From NCBI GenBank assembly GCA_002494165.1, contig DLBH01000054.1, positions 1-64,000 of the forward strand: DNA of 64,000 nt, in the 5' to 3' direction. Source of the DNA: Lachnospiraceae bacterium UBA7026 (GTDB lineage Bacteria; Bacillota; Clostridia; Lachnospirales; Lachnospiraceae). Below, in pieces: positions 11,065-17,920 of the stretch. Made by a program: the position numbers and the translations under genes. Below the pieces are notes generated by a model. The model had not been told where the DNA came from. It was given only the letters and a program-made list of their open reading frames with translations, and ran no database searches. The stretch's first letter is position 1. Every line of letters begins with the position of its first letter.

Positions 11065-11170
11065 TTGATATATGAAGAAATAGCATGTTTTTACAAAAAA
11101 TCTGTTCGAATTTATAGTGAAAGCAGTAGATTTCAAGTGGAAACTATTTGTGAGGTATGGTATGATGAAA
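11065..11170 (+). promoter_or_regulatory. Conserved promoter region of the signal-peptidase/pilin unit
   Basis: It is the partner of the 4012-4117 element. It reads TTGATATATG, then AAATAGC, then TTTTTAC and AAAAAATCT, and ends TATGG-TATGAT-GAAA with TATGAT at 11161-11166. From the TTGATAT to the TATGAT there are 96 bases, exactly as in the other copy. It should drive 11395-12332 and possibly the pilin at 12996. No separate gene was accepted between 10983 and 11394. Confidence 0.55.
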
Positions 11171-11394
11171 TAGACATATTGGGCTCGTTTTCAGGAAGTG
11201 AACATTTTTGATACCTTTTATTTGGGTAATACCCTTTTTGATGACGCTGCTTTATGTATTATTATTTGGATTATCAGAAGTAAATGTTACATGGTAAGAC
11301 GGATTCCTGCATGTTTATGCATGACATTTACTTGCTGCCGCATATCTGAAGCTGCATGCTTTATACTTTATGATGGGACAGACGGAGTTATATT

Positions 11395-11649
11395 ATGACA
11401 GATAAAGAATTGCAAAAGCTGAAAAGAACAGAACTTCTTGAATTGATGATTGCGCAGAGCAAGCAGATCATCAAGCTGAAGAAACAGCTGGAGCAGGCGG
11501 AATTGAAACTCCAGGAGCGGGAGATCCTGCTTCAGGAATCGGGCAATATCGCTGAGGCGGCGCTGAAGCTGAATCACATTTTCGAGGATGCGCAGCAGGC
11601 GGCTGACGATTATTTGGCTAGTATTCGAAAGGTTCATGAAGTAAAATGA
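11395..11649 (+). CDS. Small coiled-coil protein coupled to signal peptidase
   Basis: This 84-residue, highly charged protein has no signal peptide or membrane segment. Heptad-like leucines and lysines from residue ~7 to ~60 (KLKRTELLELM; LKKQLEQAELKLQEREILLQE) predict a continuous coiled coil, followed by a short amphipathic end. A GGAG ribosome site precedes the ATG. Its TGA overlaps the ATG of the downstream signal peptidase gene (ATGA), so the two are translationally coupled, which suggests a cytoplasmic partner of pilin export or processing. I do not recognise a named family with certainty, and the role is inferred only from position inside the pilus island. Confidence 0.7.
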   Translation: MTDKELQKLKRTELLELMIAQSKQIIKLKKQLEQAELKLQEREILLQESGNIAEAALKLNHIFEDAQQAADDYLASIRKVHEVK

Positions 11650-12332
11650 GACGATGGGAGAAGAAAGGTTTAAAGAAGAAGACGAATAATGGAGAGATGT
11701 CCTTGGACGCCATTTCCAATGACCCTAATAATAACCAGATATCTCAGGGCACTACCCCGAAGAAGCTTGACTATCCCACGCTTCGCCAGCTTCAGGCAGA
11801 ACTGAAGAGGGAAAGATACCGGATTACTTTCTGGAGGACATTGCGAAGCACAGTATACACCCTTGTAACTGTTTCAGCATTTGCCATTCTGATTGCGGTT
11901 CTTCTGCTGCCGGTCCTGCAGATCTACGGCCGGTCCATGAAGAGTACTCTGAATGGTGGAGACATCGTATTTTCACTGAAAAATGCCGAACCGAAGGTCG
12001 GAGATATCGTCGCTTTCTACTATAACAATAATATTTTGGTGAAGAGAGCGATCGCCAGCAGCGGCGAGTGGGTCGACATAGACGAGGAAGGAAATGTATA
12101 TGTCAACCAGCAGCTGGTTGATGAGCCCTATCTGGATGAAAAGGCCTTGGGTGAGTGCAATATCGAGATGCCCTACCAGGTACCGGAGGGGAAGATCTTC
12201 GTTATGGGAGACAACCGGGCAGTATCCATCGATTCCAGGAATACAGCCGTTGGCTGTATCTCCGAAGAGCAGATTGTAGGAAAAATCGTATTCCGGATCT
12301 GGCCGTTGAGCAGAATCAGCGTGATCAAATAG
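11646..12332 (+). CDS. Signal peptidase I (S26), pilus-cluster type
   Basis: This 228-residue membrane-anchored type I signal peptidase has a ~70-residue cytoplasmic N-terminus and one transmembrane helix (TVYTLVTVSAFAILIAVLLLPVLQ). The catalytic domain then begins, with the Ser motif GRSMKSTL (nucleophile in SM), the Lys motif VKRAIASSG and the box GDNR...DSR. The Ser/Lys dyad is therefore intact. Position 4 after the serine is Ser, where the housekeeping enzyme usually has Pro (SMxPTL). In Gram-positive pilus loci such dedicated peptidases or their relatives assist pilin maturation or assembly, and this gene sits between an adhesin and the main pilin. It overlaps the upstream coiled-coil gene by 4 bases. 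It could alternatively be a general second signal peptidase. Confidence 0.88.
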   Translation: MRRWEKKGLKKKTNNGEMSLDAISNDPNNNQISQGTTPKKLDYPTLRQLQAELKRERYRITFWRTLRSTVYTLVTVSAFAILIAVLLLPVLQIYGRSMKSTLNGGDIVFSLKNAEPKVGDIVAFYYNNNILVKRAIASSGEWVDIDEEGNVYVNQQLVDEPYLDEKALGECNIEMPYQVPEGKIFVMGDNRAVSIDSRNTAVGCISEEQIVGKIVFRIWPLSRISVIK

Positions 12333-12393
12333 GTCTCAGGGCAACAGACCCCATTTGGAGATTATAATCAAATGTCGATTGGACACTAATCTC
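12333..12393 (+). promoter_or_regulatory. Two hairpins after the signal peptidase gene
   Basis: GGTCT/AGACC (about 12332-12350) and GAGATTA/TAATCTC (12358-12364 and 12387-12393) form consecutive inverted repeats. Neither is followed by a T-run, so they look more like RNA processing or partial attenuation sites than a full terminator. A TATAAT lies at 12363-12368 inside the second repeat. Confidence 0.35.
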
Positions 12394-12409
12394 TAAGGGA
12401 GAAGACGAT

Positions 12410-12451
12410 ATGGTTGATTTTACTTACGATGGGTATACATATAGTATTTAA
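12410..12451 (+). pseudogene. Thirteen-codon relic of an adhesin module
   Basis: An ATG preceded by AAGGGAG at proper spacing opens MVDFTYDGYTYSI and stops. Ten of 12 residues equal VDFTFDGYSYSI inside the adhesin at 4413-10982. The surrounding sequence no longer codes for that protein. It is either a deletion scar of another adhesin gene or a short leader peptide born from one. Confidence 0.5.
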
Positions 12452-12506
12452 AGAAATCGAAAAGATTTATCAGATACTAAGGAGATAAGAGAGGAGGCGA
12501 ACTCTG

Positions 12507-12914
12507 ATGAAGCGTAAAGAGTTATACCCCTTCATCAGGGGTAAACCAAATCCGATATTCAAAATAACTATTCTTAACGACGGAGCACACCTAAGGAAGG
12601 TGAATGACAGCAATGTATATGACATCCAAGGAGAAAACCTTCCCAGGGGGGCCCCGGAATGGGAAGCAGAACCTATGATTCAGAGATCAATCACTCAATC
12701 AGAGGAATATTCAGAAAGATATTCTGCAGCAGGTAAATGTCCTCTGATTGTCGGTGACTATCTACCTCGTGGAAAACCACAAGGGTTAAAAAACTGCAAC
12801 ATATCCCACGAGAACAATTCGGACGGCTTCGTAACTGCCGTAAGCAGCCATCGGATGCCAAATGATTGTCTCCGGGAAATATTCGGGAAAGGAGGTATCA
12901 TTCATACCTTCTGA
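12507..12914 (+). CDS. Hypothetical protein with RGxP repeats, upstream of pilin
   Basis: The open frame is 135 codons, with a strong GAGGAGG site at 12491-12498 and an ATG at 12507. It encodes no family I recognise, no signal peptide and no membrane segment. Three similar points occur in the protein: PFIRGKPNP, NLPRGAPEW and YLPRGKPQG. At the DNA level each lies in or next to a short hairpin (for example GTGG-AAAA-CCAC and CCCC-TTCATCA-GGGG). Amino-acid composition is unlike the neighbouring secreted proteins. It could be a small regulatory protein, a structured leader RNA for the pilin, or degraded coding sequence from the same deletion that left the relic at 12410. An inverted repeat AGGTAT/ATACCT spans its end (12893-12909). 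Confidence 0.35.
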   Translation: MKRKELYPFIRGKPNPIFKITILNDGAHLRKVNDSNVYDIQGENLPRGAPEWEAEPMIQRSITQSEEYSERYSAAGKCPLIVGDYLPRGKPQGLKNCNISHENNSDGFVTAVSSHRMPNDCLREIFGKGGIIHTF

Positions 12915-12995
12915 CCTGAGAAGGAGCTGTAAACATATTCAAAAGAACATGGTAACTAAGCAAACACGAGAGTTTAAAGAAGAAAGGAAAAAAAT

Positions 12996-14798
12996 ATGAG
13001 AAAAGCATTGAGAAAAATGATGGCTTTAGCTCTGGCCATGGTGATGGTGCTGAGCATGAGCAGTATAGTAGCTTTTGCAGCAGAAGGTGCTCCGGCTGAT
13101 GCATCTATTTCTGTATCAGGCCTGGAGACTGGAGACAAAGTTAATTTTTATCAGGTATTGAAATTTGACGAAACAGCTAAGACTACTGGTGGTTGGGTAA
13201 ATGGCACTGGTTTTACCCTTACCGATGATCAGATTCAGAAAATTCTTGGCATTGGTGATTACGCAGAAGGAAAATCCAAGCATGACCAGGCTGGAATAGA
13301 TGCTGCTTTGGCTGCAACTATAGCTAATATGGCTGAGAATACCCAGGCAAAATTCGCTGATGTTCAAGAATCTTCCGGGACTGCAACAGCAGCTACTACA
13401 GAAGTTGGTACTGCAGGTTTATATGTTGGTATTGTAACTCCGGGGAAGCCCGATTATCTGTACAACCCGGTATTCGTTGGAGCTGATTATAATAGTGATA
13501 ATCAGTCAGCTACTCATGCAGCTGTAACGACTCTGTCCTATGAACCTGCATCTCTTGCTAAAAAAGAAGATGTTACGCTGACGAAGGAGTTAACTAATGT
13601 TGCTCAGCAGGCCGTAAACGTTGGTGACGATGTAGACTTTAAGATTACCAGCAAAGTTCCGGCATATTCCACAGCGTATCAGGATCCTACTTACGTAATT
13701 ACTGATACCATGGAATCTGGTCTTGTGGTTAAGGATGGATTCACTCCTGCAGTTACAGTTGCTGGAATTACGTTGGAGAACACTGATTATACTGTAAATG
13801 TTGCAAATGATAGACTTTCTTTCACTGTAACTATGACACCTGCTGGTCTGGCAAAGGTTGCTGCTACAGGAACAGCCCAGGCGATTACCGTTGAATATAA
13901 GGCAACAGTTACTTCAGTAGAAGACGCTACCGTTACCGAAAAGACAAATGAAGCTACAGTGAAGTTCTCTAATAATCCTAATGATTCCACAAAGTACAGC
14001 CTTCTGGAAGACAAGACTCGTACTTATTCCTTCACGATTGACGGCAACCTTCTTGGTAAAACAGGAACTTCTTATGAAACTGATGAGCTTATCAAGACTG
14101 GTCTGAATGCCGATGGAACACCTGCTTTTGCTACGAAGAAATACCATTCTGGTACAACAACGACAGATCTCTCTCCGCTTGCTGGAGCAAAATTCGCATT
14201 ATACAAAGAAGAGCCAGCTGCTGCTGATTATGCAAGTGAAGATGCTGCAAAAGCAAGTTCTAAGATTTATACGAATGCTGTAGAAACAGATGGTATCATT
14301 ACATCTGATCCAAATGGACGTTTGAAGATCGAAGGTTTGGATGAAGGAACATATTATCTCCGTGAGGTTTCCGCACCTACTGGATTTATAGCTGATAACC
14401 GAACATTTACGATTACGATTGATGCTACCTACACCGAAATTGAGGCTGGTCAGTACACAAACGATGACAGGATTGTTGTCAAATATGATGCTTACAAAGT
14501 TCTGAGTGGATATACCGTAACTGTCAACGACGGAACTAATGACACTACAAGTACATACAACATTACGAACACTGGTGAAACTGATCATAAAGTAGTTGAT
14601 AAAGCTACTTACACAGCAGCAACTGGTGAAAATCCAGATCTCGCTGGCGATGCTGTTACACCGATCAGTAATACTAAAGGTGCAGAGCTTCCGTCCACTG
14701 GTGGTATCGGTACTACAATCTTCTACCTTGTAGGTACTATCCTTGTTCTTGGCGCTGGCATCCTTCTGATTACTCGCAGAAGAATGGCTGCTAAATAA
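12996..14798 (+). CDS. Major pilin subunit, isopeptide-forming, LPSTG-anchored
   Basis: This 600-residue secreted protein has a classic signal peptide (MRKALRKMMALALAMVMVLS...AFA/AE). A fimbrial-type domain with FYQVLKFDE and repeated Thr/Val-rich beta segments comes next. A SpaA/CnaB domain (LAGAKFALYKEE near residue 395; E-box YYLREVSAPTGF near 450) precedes the sorting signal LPSTGG (~565), a hydrophobic helix and RRRMAAK. Size, order and context fit the polymerised backbone subunit of a sortase-assembled pilus. I could not assign the pilin-motif lysine with confidence. Ribosome site AAGAAAGGA precedes the ATG. A strong terminator follows at 14855, so this gene probably gives an abundant, separate or terminal transcript. 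The polymerising sortase is most likely the class C enzyme at 20017. Confidence 0.9.
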   Translation: MRKALRKMMALALAMVMVLSMSSIVAFAAEGAPADASISVSGLETGDKVNFYQVLKFDETAKTTGGWVNGTGFTLTDDQIQKILGIGDYAEGKSKHDQAGIDAALAATIANMAENTQAKFADVQESSGTATAATTEVGTAGLYVGIVTPGKPDYLYNPVFVGADYNSDNQSATHAAVTTLSYEPASLAKKEDVTLTKELTNVAQQAVNVGDDVDFKITSKVPAYSTAYQDPTYVITDTMESGLVVKDGFTPAVTVAGITLENTDYTVNVANDRLSFTVTMTPAGLAKVAATGTAQAITVEYKATVTSVEDATVTEKTNEATVKFSNNPNDSTKYSLLEDKTRTYSFTIDGNLLGKTGTSYETDELIKTGLNADGTPAFATKKYHSGTTTTDLSPLAGAKFALYKEEPAAADYASEDAAKASSKIYTNAVETDGIITSDPNGRLKIEGLDEGTYYLREVSAPTGFIADNRTFTITIDATYTEIEAGQYTNDDRIVVKYDAYKVLSGYTVTVNDGTNDTTSTYNITNTGETDHKVVDKATYTAATGENPDLAGDAVTPISNTKGAELPSTGGIGTTIFYLVGTILVLGAGILLITRRRMAAK

Positions 14799-14854
14799 TT
14801 GAATCCGATTATTATTGAAGATAATCGCATCACTTTGTAACAATTAATTACACG

Positions 14855-14889
14855 GAGATCAGAGTCATTTGGCTCTGATCTCTCTTTTG
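14855..14889 (+). terminator. Strong Rho-independent terminator after pilin
   Basis: A ten-bp perfect stem GAGATCAGAG / CTCTGATCTC with an 8-base loop is followed by TCTTTTGTT. Confidence 0.9.
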
Positions 14890-15028
14890 TTACGAGTACT
14901 TTTTAGATTTAGAGTGATAAATTACCTGAAAGTCAATCCATATAATTCTCAGTCATATTTACTGGTATTTTGTGAAAATGCCGAAATGTACTATCAGAAG
15001 AATCGGAGAATAATCACATACATACTAA

Positions 15029-15247
15029 TCTTATCTTTTCCAATATGTTATAATACATAAACAGACTTCCCGAATCATTTTGCTAATCATTCGAATAACC
15101 AGGAATACATCCCAGAAATTGACGATTAAGGGAAAATACCTATTTGATGTGATTCCGGTGACGACCAAATTGATCATCTGCTGGATTTATCTCTCCAGAA
15201 TAAAGAAGAACGAAAAACGGATGGAAGTGGCTCAGAGTAGAAGTTGA
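15029..15247 (+). pseudogene. Possible membrane-protein remnant
   Basis: One frame stays open from just after a stop at 15026 to 15247 and reads like a protein C-terminus: IILLIIRITRN...LTIKGKYLFDVIPVTTKLIICWIYLSRIKKNEKRMEVAQ. It has no good start codon with a ribosome site. An extended -10 (TGT-TATAAT, 15049-15054) overlaps its beginning and may instead serve the next gene at 15340. It is probably the tail of a deleted membrane-protein gene; the family is not recognised. Confidence 0.3.
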
Positions 15248-15339
15248 AAAAGTCATGATTGTTTTAAGCAATCATAGTTTTTGTCAAAGGACAGCTTCTG
15301 CATCATAGTTTTGAATATTATATGGAGAAATACATATTT

Positions 15340-16002
15340 ATGAATAAAAAGATCGATAAAAGAAAGAGTATCCTGAAAATAACGATCGCCATCCACATCA
15401 TCCTCATTGTCCTGGAGTTCATCGCTTTGATTCATGACCTGCAGGTATTTGGCCTTGCCATGTTCCAATACTATACGATCGACAGTAATATTCTGCAGAT
15501 GCTGGTATCTGCGGCGATCGTATTTCGTATCCTGTACAGAAAGGAAGAGCGCGTCTCCGCCCAGCTGTCCATACTGCATCTGGTCTGTGCTGTGAACCTC
15601 ACCATCACTTTTCTGATTGCTTTGCTGGTGCTGGCACCCCAGGAAGGCTTCGCTTATTATTTCATAGAGAATGTGGCCCCCATTAATCATCTCATCGGGC
15701 CGCTGCTGTCAGTAATCACCTTCCTCTTTTTGGAGGAATCAGAAAAGCTGCCCGGCATAGCGGTCTTCATTCCTATGGCAGCCACACTGCTCTATGGCAT
15801 AACAGCCCTGATCCTGAATGCCTTGAGGATTCTGGATGGACCTTACTTCTTCTTGCGTATTTATGACGAATCATTAGGCACGATTGTTTTTTGGTTTGCC
15901 ATCATCACGGTACTATGCACAGTCCTTTCTGGATTATATCTGTGGATCAGGAGCAGATGCCGCTTTTCCTCTGCATCAGCAGATTTGCAGGATAATAAAT
16001 GA
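15340..16002 (+). CDS. Six-helix membrane protein (Pr6Pr-like)
   Basis: This 220-residue integral membrane protein has six or seven hydrophobic helices. The segment FQYYTIDSNILQMLV after helix 1 resembles the YFT-x-x-SN signature of the Pr6Pr/FAR-17a-like family, whose biochemical role in bacteria is unknown. I chose the ATG at 15340 over the in-frame one at 15322 because GGAGAAA sits 9 bases before it and inside the longer reading. The TATAAT at 15049 may be its promoter. An IS200 element begins within a few bases of its TGA, so the native terminator is probably lost. The tail is Arg/Ser-rich and hydrophilic. Confidence 0.7.
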   Translation: MNKKIDKRKSILKITIAIHIILIVLEFIALIHDLQVFGLAMFQYYTIDSNILQMLVSAAIVFRILYRKEERVSAQLSILHLVCAVNLTITFLIALLVLAPQEGFAYYFIENVAPINHLIGPLLSVITFLFLEESEKLPGIAVFIPMAATLLYGITALILNALRILDGPYFFLRIYDESLGTIVFWFAIITVLCTVLSGLYLWIRSRCRFSSASADLQDNK

Positions 16003-16070
16003 AGACGCTAATCCCCCAGCTATGCTGGGGAGAATGGAATAAGCAGAAGTGTTACGGATAAACATAAAAA

Positions 16071-16126
16071 GCCTCCTATGATACAATGAGAAAGGTGTTG
16101 CGAGCCAATCTCAAAGAATAGGAGGC
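16071..16126 (+). promoter_or_regulatory. Hairpin sequestering the tnpA ribosome site
   Basis: GCCTCCTAT (16071-16079) pairs perfectly with ATAGGAGGC (16118-16126), which contains the AGGAGG site of tnpA. Masking of the ribosome site by a 5' hairpin is known for IS200 and keeps transposase synthesis low. Confidence 0.75.
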
Positions 16127-16133
16127 GGTCCAA

Positions 16134-16559
16134 TTGGACAGTAAAAGTTTATCACATACCAGGTGGAAATGCCAATATCATATTGTATTCATCCCAAAAT
16201 ATCGAAAGAAAGTATTATATGGTCAATTAAGACAAGATGTACGAGAAATCATAAAAACGTTATGTAAGTATAAGAATGTAGAGATAATAAGTGGTGCAGT
16301 ATGTGCAGACCATGTCCATTTAAGCATCAGTATTCCACCGAAGATCAGCATATCGAATTTTATGGGATACCTAAAAGGGAAAAGCACGTTAATGATATAC
16401 GACCGCCATCCCAATTTGCAAAGCAAATGGGATAAGGCGTTCTGGGCAAGAGGATATTATGTTGCGACAATCGGCAACGTCACTGAAGAAGCGATAAAAA
16501 AATATATCGAAGAACAGTCGGAAGAGTCGAGAAGAGAAGATAATGATAGCCGCTTATAG
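16134..16559 (+). CDS. tnpA: IS200/IS605 family Y1 transposase TnpA
   Basis: This 141-residue HUH-type transposase acts on single-stranded DNA at the element's hairpins. The HUH pair lies in DHVHLSISIPPK, and the catalytic tyrosine is in the helix ARGYYVATIGN. The N-terminal YHIVFIPKYRKKVLYG is typical of the family. Length is normal and no frameshift is seen, so the gene appears intact. The start is a TTG, 8 bases behind AGGAGG, which is itself trapped in a hairpin (16071-16126); both features predict low translation. Confidence 0.93.
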   Translation: MDSKSLSHTRWKCQYHIVFIPKYRKKVLYGQLRQDVREIIKTLCKYKNVEIISGAVCADHVHLSISIPPKISISNFMGYLKGKSTLMIYDRHPNLQSKWDKAFWARGYYVATIGNVTEEAIKKYIEEQSEESRREDNDSRL

Positions 16560-16674
16560 CGGCCGTCAGTAACAGTGCTCGCAACACCACCTTTTAAGGT
16601 GTGCAGTAATCGGCCCTTATCAGGGCCTTACACAAACCACCACTTGAAGTGGTGGTCCGTGACTTAGTTAGTGC

Positions 16675-16848
16675 TTATACTCGTTTGTCACTTAGTGAGA
16701 TAATCTTCTTATAACTTAAGCTTATTGGAAAACTTGTGCCTAACTCCATTTCCATGGTAGCAAAGTAGGCATTTCCAGTCTTCTTGCCCCTGGCTACGTC
16801 GAGTAGGTTTTCTCCAAGGATTTTTGCACTTTTCTCTTCATTATCCAT
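16675..16848 (-). CDS. Small 57-residue protein overlapping the acetyltransferase remnant
   Basis: An ATG at 16848 overlaps the stop of the upstream acetyltransferase frame by 8 bases, and the frame runs to TAA at 16675-16677. The product starts MDNEEKSAKILGENLLDVARGK, then has a beta-rich centre (TGNAYFATMEMELG) and ends KIISLSDKRV. It is too short for a domain call. Overlap and composition make it plausible as a translated gene, but it may also be residual coding sequence next to the IS element, whose right end lies within about 10-20 bases of its stop. Confidence 0.4.
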   Translation of the reverse strand: MDNEEKSAKILGENLLDVARGKKTGNAYFATMEMELGTSFPISLSYKKIISLSDKRV

Positions 16849-17128
16849 CCCAATTTAGTTCAAAAAGGCTGAACATGGGAATCCCTTCAATCCTTCGTCC
16901 TAAATCCGCGTTTCCGGCATAGGAAAAGCCATTTTTCTCGTAGAATATTCTTGCCGGCTGGTTTTCCGGGACGATATCCAGCCGCAAGGCCAGGTATCCC
17001 TTTCCTTTTGCTTTTTCCTGGCAAAAGCGGATGATTTCTGACCCCAGCCCTTGACCCTGTAAGTTTGGTTCTATGGCCAGGGTATGGAGGACCATGTAAG
17101 CTCCGTTTCTGAATACGATTAGGGCCAT
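16841..17128 (-). pseudogene. GNAT acetyltransferase, N-terminally truncated
   Basis: The 95 residues contain the core acetyl-CoA-binding half of a GNAT enzyme: LAIEPNLQGQGLGSEII (motif A), RLDIVPENQPARIFYEKNGF (motif B) and an aromatic end. The usual 50-60 residues before motif A are missing. The only possible start (17128) lacks a ribosome site, and a stop occurs three codons beyond TTTGCG upstream in the same frame. A 5' deletion is the simplest reading. It was the second gene of a minus-strand group headed by the membrane protein at 17483. Confidence 0.6.
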
Positions 17129-17180
17129 AGCGAACAGGGTCGCAAATTATTTCCCTTTTCTCACAAACTTTCATCTCTTA

Positions 17181-17483
17181 TCACATGACGTCTTTCATAA
17201 ACTTAGCCCCAAACCAGAAGGTCATCACCAGGCCAACGGGGGCAGCTATGGCGGCTCCTGCCGGACTCCAGATGCCCACGATTCCACATAAGGCCGGTAC
17301 CAGGCCCACAAGGGCAAGAACCTTGGCTAGCTGCAGGGTATACTTCTTCTTGTCTTTGGGATTTGTGGCAATGGCGGCCCTGCGTGGCAGCAAATCATAA
17401 TTTTTTGTGATGGCCAGTATGGCTGCATAGCCCTGTATGGCGGCTGAGAAGATCAGCATTAAGATAGTAAAACCGTAATCCAT
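17181..17483 (-). CDS. Small membrane protein, DUF3784-like
   Basis: This 100-residue protein has three hydrophobic helices: an N-terminal one (YGFTILMLIFSAAIQGYAAILAI), then LAKVLALVGLVPALCGIVGIW and AAIAAPVGLVMTFWFGAKF. A short basic loop (NPKDKKKY) lies between the first two. Length and layout resemble the small DUF3784 membrane proteins of Clostridia, though this is a weak assignment. The start is Met at 17483, preceded by AAAGGAG; a longer in-frame start at 17525 has no such site. Function unknown. Confidence 0.6.
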   Translation of the reverse strand: MDYGFTILMLIFSAAIQGYAAILAITKNYDLLPRRAAIATNPKDKKKYTLQLAKVLALVGLVPALCGIVGIWSPAGAAIAAPVGLVMTFWFGAKFMKDVM

Positions 17484-17920
17484 AGAATGCTCCTTTCTTA
17501 ACAGGACAGATTTATAGGATAGCATTTCTGCTGTTCATTATTCTTTTGGGATTCTTGGGGAATCCTCTTGTTTGCAAGCATTGCTTTAAACTTATATTAT
17601 GCTAAGCGATTAATGTTTTTCCCTATAAATTTATACTATTTTATATTATTACATTTTACAAGGATAATGTCCTGGAAAATATTTATTAACCCTTCTTCTG
17701 GAACTGATTCCTTGCCTGTTTCCATATCTCTTTTTCATAAAAGGGGATGACATCCTAAAAAAACACCCTTCCGATACTGGCCTCGGGATAGAAATCCTTG
17801 CCAAACTGTGGTAAAATAAGACAGAAAGAGAGAGACTAAACAGCTTTAGCAGCAGGTGGGCCCAGGGGCCTGCCCTTGGGACTGTTTAAGATATTACAAA
17901 GAAAGGACTTGGTCTGGATC

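Larger units (their letters stand above)
16005..16665 (+). mobile_element. IS200-type insertion sequence (IS200/IS605 family, tnpA only)
   Basis: The left end carries the hairpin CCCCAGC-TAT-GCTGGGG (16014-16030). The right end carries ACCACCACTT-GA-AGTGGTGGT (16636-16656) and two smaller hairpins. Such subterminal palindromes and the lack of terminal inverted repeats are typical for Y1 single-strand transposition. A 12-bp inverted pair, GGTGTTGCGAGC (16094-16105) and GCTCGCAACACC (16577-16588), flanks the transposase gene. No tnpB is present. Exact ends cannot be fixed from one copy. Confidence 0.85.

Noticed and set aside
11198-11398. 66-codon ORF (or a shorter hydrophobic ORF in another frame) before the coiled-coil gene
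   Set aside because: GTG start without ribosome site, Cys-rich random-looking product; the alternative 29-codon frame would need a TTG start. Better seen as leader sequence.
14869-15060. 63-codon ORF after the pilin
   Set aside because: Its start overlaps the terminator hairpin and it has no ribosome site.
16887-17174. 95-codon minus-strand frame overlapping the acetyltransferase remnant
   Set aside because: It is the +1 shadow of the GNAT frame; its product is Arg/Gly-rich and lacks any motif.
17568-17750. 60-codon hydrophobic ORF
   Set aside because: AT-rich spacer between divergent units, no ribosome site and no recognisable composition.
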